Origin: Myxococcales bacterium | GTDB lineage: Bacteria; Myxococcota_A; Polyangia; Polyangiales; Polyangiaceae | Direction of reading: 5' to 3' | Length of the DNA stretch: 64,000 nt | NCBI GenBank assembly: GCA_016703425.1 | Contig: JADJCA010000009.1 | Span: forward strand, 248,001-312,000 | Part shown: positions 1 through 8,008 of the stretch, in pieces | Layout of the letters: each line of letters opens with the position of its first letter | Numbering within the stretch: position 1 is the stretch's first letter | Notes under the pieces: model-generated | What the model was told of the DNA's origin: nothing | The model's input: only the letters and a program-made list of their open reading frames with translations | Databases searched by the model: none | Translations under genes and position numbers: made by a program

Positions 1-653
1 AAGCTGCCGGCGGCGAGGTCTGTGGTGCGCGCCTGGCCGTCGGGCCCCGTGAGCGTGATCTTGCCGGCCCCGACAGCGCGATCGGTGTCGCGAGCGCGCA
101 CGCGCCCGCGAAAGCGCGCCTCCGGGGGCGTAAACGCGTAGCGGTGGCGAATCTTCGCCGCGACGGCGCGGTCGGCGCGCTTGGCCGGCTCGAAGACGAG
201 CTTGCGCGCCGCTTCGAGCGCCGCTTCGTCGAAGCCGTGCCCCTGGGGGGTCTCGACGGTCGCCTTGCGAACGGCGCCGGTGACATCGATCTCTAGAACG
301 AGAACGACCGTGATCTTCTCCCGCACGCCGTCGGTTACGGCTTGTTGCGGGTAGACGGCGCCTTCGTCTTTGACGAGCTTTGGTGGTTCGACGGTGACGG
401 CCTGCGGTGCCGTGGGCGCCTCTTCTTTGGGCGCGATGATGGCAGCTCCGGCGGCACCACGCGGGATGCTCGATCCGTCACGCGGCTTTTCGTCGGGCGC
501 GGCCGGTGGCGGGGGAGCCGGCGGCGTTGGAGCCGCGGGCGCGGGCGTTTGCGCGGCCGTGTGGCGCGGAAACAGGGCGGGCCCCGCTACCACGAGGAGC
601 GCCGCAACGATGCAGCGTGCACTGCGAGCGCGAACGCGCGCCACGGGTCTCAT
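1..653 (-). CDS. TonB-domain protein, probable N-terminal part of a TonB-dependent receptor (cut by window edge)
   Basis: About 217 residues are visible from the ATG at 653; the 3' part lies outside the window. Residues 1-35 look like a signal peptide (Arg-rich start, then hydrophobic AALLVVAGPAL). Residues 36-95 form an Ala/Pro-rich periplasmic linker. Residues ~96-175 match the TonB C-terminal fold: YPQQAVTDGVREKITVVL, an 'EIDVTGAVRKATVE' strand, then 'GFDEAALEAARKLVFEPA'. After that a segment (AGKITLTGPDGQARTTDLAAG) looks like the start of a carboxypeptidase-regulatory-like domain. Myxobacterial TonB-dependent receptors can carry such N-terminal additions, so a receptor with its own TonB-like domain is likely, but barrel and plug are not visible. 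Divergent from the glycosyltransferase gene at 761. Confidence 0.72.
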   Translation of the reverse strand, partial: MRPVARVRARSARCIVAALLVVAGPALFPRHTAAQTPAPAAPTPPAPPPPAAPDEKPRDGSSIPRGAAGAAIIAPKEEAPTAPQAVTVEPPKLVKDEGAVYPQQAVTDGVREKITVVLVLEIDVTGAVRKATVETPQGHGFDEAALEAARKLVFEPAKRADRAVAAKIRHRYAFTPPEARFRGRVRARDTDRAVGAGKITLTGPDGQARTTDLAAGS

Positions 654-760
654 GCGCGACTACGCTTAGTGGCACCGCCGCCAAAGCTCAAGGAGTCTTG
701 GACAATTCGTGGCTTCAGACTTTCCGGCGGGTGCGTTATACGCGGGCGCGTGAGGAGTCC

Positions 761-3019
761 GTGACGACGCCGCGGTCCGCCTTTGACGCTCGGCGCGGCT
801 GGCGCGCGCCGTCCGCGTACGTCGCCTCAACGCTCTATGTGCTGTGGGCGGCGGCGTGGACCCTCGCGTCGGCGGTCTCGTTTTACCGGGCCATGCTCGA
901 TCAAACGGGCGGCGAGTGGTCTGCGCCCCTCGACGACGTCTTCATTCACTTCGACTATGCGCGCGAAACCGCGCGCGGCGAGCCCTTTCGATGGACCGCA
1001 GGCAACGGCTATTCGTCGGGCAACACGAGCCTGAGCTACCCCTTCGTCCTCGCCGCCGGCTACCTCGGCGGCTACACCGGCGAAAAGCTCATGGTCTGGG
1101 CCGGCATCGTCGCCGCCGTCAGCGTCTTTGGCACGATGCTCGTGGCCCGTCATCTCTTCCCAAAGGGCGCGGGCGCCGAGCCGTCGGTGGCGAGCTTCCT
1201 CGTGCCGCCGGCGCTCGTGTCCTTGGGAGCGCTCTCTTGGTCGCTCTGGAGCGGCATGGAGGTGGCCGTCTTTCTCGGCGCCTGGGCCCTCGCGCTCATG
1301 GCCGCGTTGGGTATCGAATCGATGCAGCCCGATCGACCAGGACAGGCGAGCCTTCGCGCGCGCTCTCTCCTCTTGGGCGCGGCCGGCGTGCTGTTGGTGA
1401 CGACGCGCCCGGAAGGCGCGACGACGCTGGCAGCGCTCGGCGTCATGGCCGCCGAGGGCGTCCGAAGGCGCGCCGGAATGCGGCAAGCGCTCATGGTGCT
1501 CGCGCTCGCGGGCGCGCCGGCGGCCCTCGCGTTGGCGCTCCAAACGTGGGCCAACGCCGCCTTCACCGGCGAGCTCTCGGCCAATGGCGCCATCGTGAAG
1601 CTCGCCATCAACCACCCGTACATGACGCCGAGCGAGAAGCTCGACGACTACCTCTTCAACGTTCGTTACGCCGTCTTCCGAAACGTCGACTACCACTTCG
1701 CCGACTCACCGGGCTTTGGCTTCATTTTGCCCGCCCTCGCGGCCGCTTCGTTGGCGGTCAAAGAAACGCGGCGGTATGCGCTCCTCCTTTGGGCGCAGAT
1801 CCTCCTTTGGATCGCCGTCGTTGCGTTGAATGGGCAGGTCCGTTGGCAAAACGAGCGATACACGATGCCAGCCGTCGCGTGGCTGATCCTGGCCGCGGCG
1901 CTCGGGGCCTACGGCCTCGTTAAGCAACGGCGGGCACCGTCGTTCGCCCTCTTGGCCCTCGTGTGCGCCGGTGCGATCCAGATCATCGGGGTCGGGACGC
2001 GGCCGGCCGGCACGGCGGCCGAGCTTCGCTTCCCGTGGGGCCTGGCCCTCTTCGCGGGCCTCACCGTGGCGTTACTCCTTCAGGTTTGGGCCGTGCGCGC
2101 CATCGCCGTCGCCGCCGCGCTCTTCTTGTTCCAAACGCATCAGAGCGACCGCCTGCGCGATCAGAAGTGGTTCTTTGCAAGGGCCTCACGCAACATTCGT
2201 GATCAACACCTGGTGGCGGGGCGCTGGCTCGCGGAGATCAAGCCGAAGCGAATCCTGGTGGGAGACGCCGGCGCGCTCGTGTACGCGTCGGGCGCCCGCG
2301 GCCTCGACATCATCGGCCTAGGCGGCTTCCACCAACTGCCCTTCGCGCGCGCCGGCGTCCACGGCCTTGCGGCGAGCCTCGAGCTCATCGAGCGCATGCC
2401 GGCGGCGGAGCGGCCGGACATCATGGCGATCTACCCCACCTGGTGGGGCGTCTTGCCAACCTGGTTCGCCAAGGACGTCTTGGCGCGGTTCCCCGTCGAA
2501 GGAAACGTGATCTGCGGCGGTTACGAAGACGTGATCTACCGCACCGATTGGAGCCTCCTCGGCTCCGGCGAACGCCCCCGAACAATCCCCGCCGGAGAGG
2601 TGGTTCGCGACGCCGTCGACATCGCCGATCTGGTCAGCGAGCGCGCACACGGGTATCGGTTTCCGCAGCCGGCCGGCGGTTTCACGGACATGAAGATTCT
2701 CCCCGACCCTTCCGATCCTCGCGCATCCATCTTCGACGGCGGCCGCCGCATCGGAGCCGGCCGCGCCGAGAGCTTTCGCCTTCGCGGGCTCCGCGCCGGC
2801 GCGGCTGCGCACCTCGTGATTCGCTCCTCGCCGGAGCCAGCCACGCGCGTGCGCGTTCGCGTCGCGGGGCGCGATGTCGCGTCCTTCGAGCTTCCCGAGA
2901 CCGAAGGCTGGACCGAATCGGTGGTGACGGTCCAAGTGACGGAAGAGCCGCTTCGCGTCGAGCTCGTCAATGATGGCCCCAACGACTTCGTGGACCACCA
3001 CGTTTGGGTGACGCAGTGA
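761..3019 (+). CDS. Polytopic membrane GT-C-like glycosyltransferase
   Basis: About 752 residues. I start at GTG 761 because GAGGAG lies just upstream; the reading frame is open further 5' but that part is Arg-rich and has no membrane character. The N-terminal two thirds hold roughly ten or more hydrophobic segments; an Asp-Asp pair after the first one (PLDDVFIHFDYARETARGEP) matches the first-loop acidic motif of GT-C enzymes that use polyprenyl-phosphate sugars. The last ~200 residues are soluble and probably periplasmic. Likely transfers a sugar from a lipid carrier to a cell-envelope acceptor; donor and acceptor unknown. Its stop overlaps the start of the next gene (GTGA), so the two are translationally coupled. 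Confidence 0.75.
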   Translation: MTTPRSAFDARRGWRAPSAYVASTLYVLWAAAWTLASAVSFYRAMLDQTGGEWSAPLDDVFIHFDYARETARGEPFRWTAGNGYSSGNTSLSYPFVLAAGYLGGYTGEKLMVWAGIVAAVSVFGTMLVARHLFPKGAGAEPSVASFLVPPALVSLGALSWSLWSGMEVAVFLGAWALALMAALGIESMQPDRPGQASLRARSLLLGAAGVLLVTTRPEGATTLAALGVMAAEGVRRRAGMRQALMVLALAGAPAALALALQTWANAAFTGELSANGAIVKLAINHPYMTPSEKLDDYLFNVRYAVFRNVDYHFADSPGFGFILPALAAASLAVKETRRYALLLWAQILLWIAVVALNGQVRWQNERYTMPAVAWLILAAALGAYGLVKQRRAPSFALLALVCAGAIQIIGVGTRPAGTAAELRFPWGLALFAGLTVALLLQVWAVRAIAVAAALFLFQTHQSDRLRDQKWFFARASRNIRDQHLVAGRWLAEIKPKRILVGDAGALVYASGARGLDIIGLGGFHQLPFARAGVHGLAASLELIERMPAAERPDIMAIYPTWWGVLPTWFAKDVLARFPVEGNVICGGYEDVIYRTDWSLLGSGERPRTIPAGEVVRDAVDIADLVSERAHGYRFPQPAGGFTDMKILPDPSDPRASIFDGGRRIGAGRAESFRLRGLRAGAAAHLVIRSSPEPATRVRVRVAGRDVASFELPETEGWTESVVTVQVTEEPLRVELVNDGPNDFVDHHVWVTQ

Positions 3020-5124
3020 CTCGGCTCAAGGCGCTTCTCGCGTTCATCATGCCCGCCGACGTCGGCGCCTGGGGGACCTTCGCCTTCGGGCTCTTGGCCT
3101 TGGTCCTCGCGGCTCGTTTTGGCCACGGGTGGCACTGGCTCGAAGCGCCGCGCCGCGGAGGACCAACGCGCGCGCGTTTCTTGATGAGCGTCGCCTTCGC
3201 GGCGGCGTTCCTCTCGCTCGCGTACGTGGCGCACTACTTGGGCGGTGGCCCACGCATCATCGACGCGACGAGCTACTTCCTCGAGGGACGAACGCTCGCC
3301 CAGGGCGGCTTCACCTTCGACGTGCCGACGCCGACGGCGGCCTTCCGAGGGCGCTTCCTGCTCTTCTCCGAGCCGTCGCAGCTCGGCGGCATCTTCCCGC
3401 CGGGCTATCCGCTGCTCCTGGCCTTCGGCTTCATCATCGGCGCGCCGATGGTCATCGGTCCGTTTTTGGCGGCGGGCCTGGCGGCGTCGACGTATTTTCT
3501 CGCCCGCGAGCTCGGCATCGCGGCCTTCGGTGAGGCCGAGGAGCGCGACGTCGAACGCGCTGCGCGCGGCGCCGCACTCTTCTCCGTCGTCACCGCGGCA
3601 CTTCGCTACCACACGGCCGATACAATGTCGCACGGCGCCGCGGCGCTGGCCGTCACGCTTGGCCTGGCGGCGCTGCTCCTCGTTCGCCGAACGGGCAACC
3701 GGCCCGCGCTGTCGCTGCTGGGACTCGCGCTCGGCGGCCTCGTGGCCACGCGCCCCGTGTCAGCGCTTCCGCTCCTCGTGGCGACCGCCCTGCACCTCGC
3801 AGGCCGGCCGCCGGAAGGAACGAAGCGCTCTCGGCTTCGCGCGGCGCTGCGGGTGGCCGTCTTCATGGCGCCCGGCGTGTGGCTCCTCCTCGCCTCGCAG
3901 GCGGCGGTCACCGGCTCGTGGCTCGGCTCCACGCAGAAAGCCTACTACGCCGCCTCCGACGGTCCGCGCGACTGCTTCCGCTACGGCTTTGGCGCCGGCA
4001 TCGGTTGCCTCTTCGAGCACGGCGACTTCGTTAGAACGCGCCTCACCGGCGGCTTCGGTCCGCTCGCGGCGCTGCTCACGACGCTCAGGCGCCTCAAGAT
4101 TCACCTCTTGGACGTGACCAACTTCGAGCTCTTCACGGCCACGCTGATGGCGCTGTCGTGGCCGCTCGTGCGCCGCGTCGCCGCGGCCCGAACGGCGGCG
4201 CTCGTCGTCTTGGGACAGATCCTCGCCTACGCGCCCTTCTACTTCGACGGCTCCTACCCGGGGGGCGGCGCGCGCTTCTACGCTGACGTGATCCCCGTCG
4301 AACACGCGCTCTTCGCCGTGGCCCTCACCAAGACGTTCCTCGACTCAGGGCGCGCCATCGCCGTGACGCTCGCGGCGAGCGTTCTCGCGTTCTCGCTGCG
4401 CGCGTCGCACGATCACGTGCAACTCATGAAGCGCGACGGAGGCCGCCCCATGTTCGAGCCCGATCTGGTGCGCGAGGCGCACAAGGACCACGGGCTCATT
4501 TTCTTCGACACCGATCACGGGTTCAACTTGGCGCACGCACCGGGCGTCTCGGCCAGCCACGGGATGATGTCTGTGCGCCTGCGCGGTGACGACCGCGATC
4601 GGTACCTCTACGATTCGCTCGGTCGCCCGAGCACGCATCGCTACGTCTTCGGCCCCGAGAAGTCGTCGCTCGAGCTCTTCACGCCGCCTTCGAGCGGGGT
4701 CGGTGTCTTTCGCTACGAGAGCGAGGCCGAGTGGCCTCCGCTCCACCAACGTGGCGGCTACGCGGAGCCGGCGTGGGCCAGCGGCATCGCGTCCGGCGAC
4801 CGCTACCTGCGGCTCACGCCCGACGATCCCAGCGCGCCGGCGGAGGCCGAGCTCGAGCTTCTGATCCCTCAAGACGGGCGCTACACCATCGATGGCGCCG
4901 CGGTCCTGCAAGGCCAAGGCGCCGTGGCGAAGCTCCGCGTTTTCTCGAAAGGCACGGAGGTAGGCGCCCTCGAATGGAGCGATCCGAAGGCCGCTCTGCC
5001 GAAGGCCATCGTCTACGAGCTAGGCGCCCGGTCGGTGGACCTGGTGGCGCCGGGACGGCTCAAGCTCGAAGTGAGAGGCGCGCCCGCAGGCCTCGACCGT
5101 GTGACCTTGCGGAAAGCGCCCTAG
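3016..5124 (+). CDS. Polytopic membrane GT-C-like glycosyltransferase, second copy
   Basis: About 702 residues starting at GTG 3016, which shares GTGA with the upstream stop; a TTG at 3004 is the alternative. Multiple hydrophobic helices fill residues ~10-470. The first extracytoplasmic loop carries 'RIIDATSYFLEGRTLAQGGF', as in dolichyl-phosphate-mannose mannosyltransferase-like (GT39/ArnT) proteins, and 'SQLGGIFPPGYPLLLA' is a typical loop-helix element of that group. The C-terminal ~220 residues are soluble and beta-rich by eye. Together with the upstream gene it forms a two-gene unit, suggesting consecutive sugar additions to one envelope polymer or lipid. Substrate unknown. Confidence 0.73.
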   Translation: MTRLKALLAFIMPADVGAWGTFAFGLLALVLAARFGHGWHWLEAPRRGGPTRARFLMSVAFAAAFLSLAYVAHYLGGGPRIIDATSYFLEGRTLAQGGFTFDVPTPTAAFRGRFLLFSEPSQLGGIFPPGYPLLLAFGFIIGAPMVIGPFLAAGLAASTYFLARELGIAAFGEAEERDVERAARGAALFSVVTAALRYHTADTMSHGAAALAVTLGLAALLLVRRTGNRPALSLLGLALGGLVATRPVSALPLLVATALHLAGRPPEGTKRSRLRAALRVAVFMAPGVWLLLASQAAVTGSWLGSTQKAYYAASDGPRDCFRYGFGAGIGCLFEHGDFVRTRLTGGFGPLAALLTTLRRLKIHLLDVTNFELFTATLMALSWPLVRRVAAARTAALVVLGQILAYAPFYFDGSYPGGGARFYADVIPVEHALFAVALTKTFLDSGRAIAVTLAASVLAFSLRASHDHVQLMKRDGGRPMFEPDLVREAHKDHGLIFFDTDHGFNLAHAPGVSASHGMMSVRLRGDDRDRYLYDSLGRPSTHRYVFGPEKSSLELFTPPSSGVGVFRYESEAEWPPLHQRGGYAEPAWASGIASGDRYLRLTPDDPSAPAEAELELLIPQDGRYTIDGAAVLQGQGAVAKLRVFSKGTEVGALEWSDPKAALPKAIVYELGARSVDLVAPGRLKLEVRGAPAGLDRVTLRKAP

Positions 5125-5230
5125 CAGGCGGCGAGTCACTCCAAAACCGTGCTTGACCTGGGGAGTCGCTCGCGCTCTCCTAAAGATTCCGGTGGCTTGC
5201 CTCGTGCGGCTGCCGACAGGAAGGGGCACA

Positions 5231-5237
5231 GGGGAGG
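5231..5237 (+). promoter_or_regulatory. Strong ribosome binding site of the HU gene
   Basis: GGGGAGG two bases before ATG 5240. It decides the start of the HU-family gene; the same frame is open upstream to 5153, but that stretch has no HU sequence. A TTGACC box at 5153-5158 is a possible -35, but the only TATAAT-like box (TAAAGA, 5181-5186) is 22 bases away, too far for a standard sigma-70 promoter. Confidence 0.6.
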
Positions 5238-5239
5238 CT

Positions 5240-5599
5240 ATGACGAAGAGCGAACTCATCGACGCCTTGGCCATCCGAAGCGAGTTGACCAAGGCGCGGG
5301 CCGAGCTCGTCGTCAATTGCGTGTTCGACGCGATGACGGAAGCGCTCCACCGCGGCGAGGGCATCGAGATTCGGGGCTTCGGGAGCTTCACGGTGCGTCC
5401 CTACAAGTCTTACAACGGCAGAAATCCTCGGACCGGCGAGCAAGTGGTCGTGCCGGCGAAGCGCCTGCCTTACTTCAAGGTCGGCAAGGAGCTCCGCGAG
5501 CTGGTGAATGCCAGCCGCGCTCACGGCGCGATCCGCGGTGACGACGACGACGACGACGACAAGGACGACGACTTCGATCCCGAAGACGACGGCGATTGA
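5240..5599 (+). CDS. HU/IHF-family DNA-binding protein with acidic C-terminal tail
   Basis: 119 residues. Residues 1-92 are a complete HU/IHF domain: MTKSELIDAL start, 'GIEIRGFGSFTVRP' arm base, 'GRNPRTGEQVVVPAKR' DNA-contacting arm with the intercalating Pro region, and 'YFKVGKELRELVN' at the end. Ordinary HU is about 90 residues; here residues 101-119 add a run of mostly Asp (seven in a row, then a Lys, then more Asp/Glu). HU proteins bend and compact DNA. The acidic tail is opposite in charge to the Lys-rich tails of actinobacterial HU and could compete with DNA or bind basic partners. The tail is coded by a (GAC)n run, which could vary in length by slippage. Confidence 0.93.
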   Translation: MTKSELIDALAIRSELTKARAELVVNCVFDAMTEALHRGEGIEIRGFGSFTVRPYKSYNGRNPRTGEQVVVPAKRLPYFKVGKELRELVNASRAHGAIRGDDDDDDDKDDDFDPEDDGD

Positions 5600-5642
5600 C
5601 CTCTGCCTCGAGTGACATGACCACGGGGGCCGCGGCACCGAC

Positions 5643-6674
5643 GTGAGCGCGGCCTTTCGAACGGGCGTGCTCCAGCGGACCGCGTTGGCGATATCGCTCG
5701 CGTTCCCAATCATCGGATGCGGCGGCGCCCCGACCGCCGCAAAAGCGACGCCGGTCGAACCCGCCGTTCGCCTCGCGCCGCTGGGCAACCTCGTCGCGGC
5801 GGCGGGGCTCGAGTGGCTCGTGCTCGTGGAGCCCAAGACCTTGGCGGCGTCGCCGGCGGCCTTCGATGCCCTCAGTCAACTGTTCCCCGCGGCGCGCTTG
5901 GCAGACTTCGAGGCGCGCCACGGCGCGGCGCTCACGGGCTTCGACGAGCTCGCCGTCGCGTCGTTCCCAGGAACGGGCCTCGTGCTGGTGAGGGGCTTCC
6001 TCAACGCGCCGCGCATCGAAGCGACGTTCGCGGCGCGGACTCGCGTGACGGAACGCCACGCGAACGGCGAGGGCATTGTCCATGTCGTGGCGCAGCGAGG
6101 CAGCGAACCGGAGCGCCTCTTGCTCCTTGGCACGCGCGGCGCGAGCGTGGAGCGAGGGCGCGCGGGACCGCAACGCGCGGCGGAGCTTTTCGCGTTGGGC
6201 CGCTTGAAGAAGGCCCGCCCCGCGCTCGCAAGTGAGCCGCTAGGAAGCGCAGCGGCCCGCCTCGGCGCCTTCCCCGCTCGATTCTTCGTGCCCGGACCGT
6301 TCTCCGGCGAGTGGGCCGCTGCCGGCGGCGGCGTCCTCCGAACGGCGACGGCGCTGGCGGTGGGCGCACGCATCGAAGAGAGCAGCGCGAACGGCGACGC
6401 TAGAGCGCGCGAGGCCAGGCTCGAGATCGTGCTCTGGGTGCTCGGGGAGTTTCCCAAGGAGGCCGGCGCCGAAGCGCGCGTCGGTGCGACCCTCGATCGG
6501 CTCTTGGCCAGCAACGTGGGGCGGCTCATGGGGACGGAGCAACCGCTCGAGCCTCTCTCGGTGCAAGCCGTCGACGGCGGAATCCGGGCGCGCATCGTCC
6601 TCCGCGCGCGAGACGTCTTTCGCGGCGCACGAGAGGCGACCGAGGCGTCGGCCGAGGAGATTTTTCGGAGGTAG
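5643..6674 (+). CDS. Predicted lipoprotein, unknown function
   Basis: 343 residues from GTG 5643. The first 26 residues are a lipoprotein signal (FPIIGC, Cys26). The mature part is Ala-rich, without Cys, and has no domain I recognise. 'GFDELAVASFPGTGLVLVRG' and the overall alternation suggest an alpha/beta fold similar to myxobacterial proteins that score per-residue error or performance terms, but this is not a real assignment. No good ribosome binding site is visible. It follows the HU gene by 43 bases and may share its transcript. Envelope location is the only safe statement. Confidence 0.7.
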   Translation: MSAAFRTGVLQRTALAISLAFPIIGCGGAPTAAKATPVEPAVRLAPLGNLVAAAGLEWLVLVEPKTLAASPAAFDALSQLFPAARLADFEARHGAALTGFDELAVASFPGTGLVLVRGFLNAPRIEATFAARTRVTERHANGEGIVHVVAQRGSEPERLLLLGTRGASVERGRAGPQRAAELFALGRLKKARPALASEPLGSAAARLGAFPARFFVPGPFSGEWAAAGGGVLRTATALAVGARIEESSANGDARAREARLEIVLWVLGEFPKEAGAEARVGATLDRLLASNVGRLMGTEQPLEPLSVQAVDGGIRARIVLRARDVFRGAREATEASAEEIFRR

Positions 6675-6879
6675 GACGGCCGGCGTGGCCAAGGACCTAG
6701 CACTACTCCGACACTGTGAAAGCGTTCGCGACACTGCGGCTTCTTTCGACCCTGCGTCCCGCCTGTCATTCCAGCGGCACACGGTGGCACGGCCGCGCTC
6801 TGCTGCCGCGCGAGGTTTCGCTGCGAAGACCACCGCTCAGGCTTGCGGGCGCGGGCACGAAAGGTGCTCTCGGCGCTCC

Positions 6880-8001
6880 ATGCGCCTGGCCACGCTTCTC
6901 GCCAACGTCCTCTCGTCAACGGCCCTCCTCGCGTGCGGGGGCCAGACAGCCGATGATCCACTGCCTCCTGGGCGCGGAGGCGACGACGCGGGCGCAGCGA
7001 ACCCTGCGCCTCCCGCGACCACCGCGGGCAACCCGATCGGCCCGACCCGAGTGGACGCTGCCGCACCGTCCACGCCGGACGCGAGCCCGCCTCCCAAGCC
7101 GACGCCCACGTGCACGACACCCCCGGCGATCATTCGCGCGAACGTCAACTGCGGCGACGTCGTCTACCACGCGTGCGGGACACCGAAGGGCGTTGACCCG
7201 AGTGACGGCTTGACGCCGGCGGAGTGCGCGCTCGCGTGCCCCGTGACGACAGGCACGAAGTACTGGGGTTGCCAAGAGTACCTCGCCGACGACCTGCCCG
7301 GTCCGTCGTTCGACTGCTTCACCTGCGTGGAAGGACGACGCCCCGCCGGCTACGACGACGCCACCCCGACGCCGCGAACCGTGGCCGAGTGGCTTGCGTA
7401 TGCCGCCGAGTTGGAGCGCGTGAGCGTTGACGCGTTCCGCATCCTGGCGCTCGAACTGGAGCTCAATGGGGCGCCAGCGTCGCTGGTCACCGCCGCGAGG
7501 GTCGCCGAAGCCGATGAGGTCCGCCACACGCGCATGCTCGAGCGATTCGCGCGCAAGGCGGGGGCGACGCTCACGCCGCGACCGGTGCATGACAGGCCGG
7601 CGCGGACGCTCAAGGCCGTGGCCATCGAGAACGCCGTGGAGGGATGCGTTCGCGAGACCTTCGGCGCCCTCGTCGCAGGGCACCAAGCGTCGACGGCCAC
7701 CATGGTCGAGCTGCGTGTGGCGATGAAGCGCATCTACGTCGACGAGACGGCGCACGCACAGCTCGCGTGGGACGTGCACGCGTGGATCCTTCCCCAGCTA
7801 TCCGAGGCAGAGCGCGCGGAGGTCAAGTCGGCTATGGCAGTCGCGCAAAGCGACCTACTCGCGTCGTGCCGGCACACGGGCACGCGCACAGAAGAGAGCG
7901 AGTCCATGTTCCGGGCGCTCGGCCTCCCCTCGCCGGCGCACGCCCGCGCCATGGCAATGGCGCTCGACCGGCAGCTCTTCGCGGGCGAACACGCCGCGTA
8001 G
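6880..8001 (+). CDS. Ferritin-like-domain lipoprotein
   Basis: 373 residues from ATG 6880 (the frame is open upstream but carries no signal). Lipobox ALLAC at Cys19. Residues 20-80 are a Pro/Ala/Asp linker. Residues 78-150 hold ten Cys (positions 78, 91, 99, 116, 120, 131, 146, 149 among them), probably disulphide-bonded. Residues ~165-365 are helical and carry ferritin-like metal motifs: Glu in AELERVSVDAF, 'EADEVRH' (Glu210, Glu213, His216), 'ENAVEGCVRE' (Glu250/254) and 'DETAHAQLAWD' (Glu289, His292). Family knowledge: such four-helix bundles bind di-iron and act in redox or storage roles. A membrane-anchored, Cys-rich ferritin-like protein of this kind is seen in myxobacteria; the reaction is unknown. 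Confidence 0.75.
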   Translation: MRLATLLANVLSSTALLACGGQTADDPLPPGRGGDDAGAANPAPPATTAGNPIGPTRVDAAAPSTPDASPPPKPTPTCTTPPAIIRANVNCGDVVYHACGTPKGVDPSDGLTPAECALACPVTTGTKYWGCQEYLADDLPGPSFDCFTCVEGRRPAGYDDATPTPRTVAEWLAYAAELERVSVDAFRILALELELNGAPASLVTAARVAEADEVRHTRMLERFARKAGATLTPRPVHDRPARTLKAVAIENAVEGCVRETFGALVAGHQASTATMVELRVAMKRIYVDETAHAQLAWDVHAWILPQLSEAERAEVKSAMAVAQSDLLASCRHTGTRTEESESMFRALGLPSPAHARAMAMALDRQLFAGEHAA

Positions 8002-8008
8002 CGCCGGC

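Noticed and set aside
5153..5186. TTGACC / TAAAGA as a sigma-70 promoter of the HU gene
   Set aside because: The spacer is 22 bases, outside the working range; kept only as a remark.
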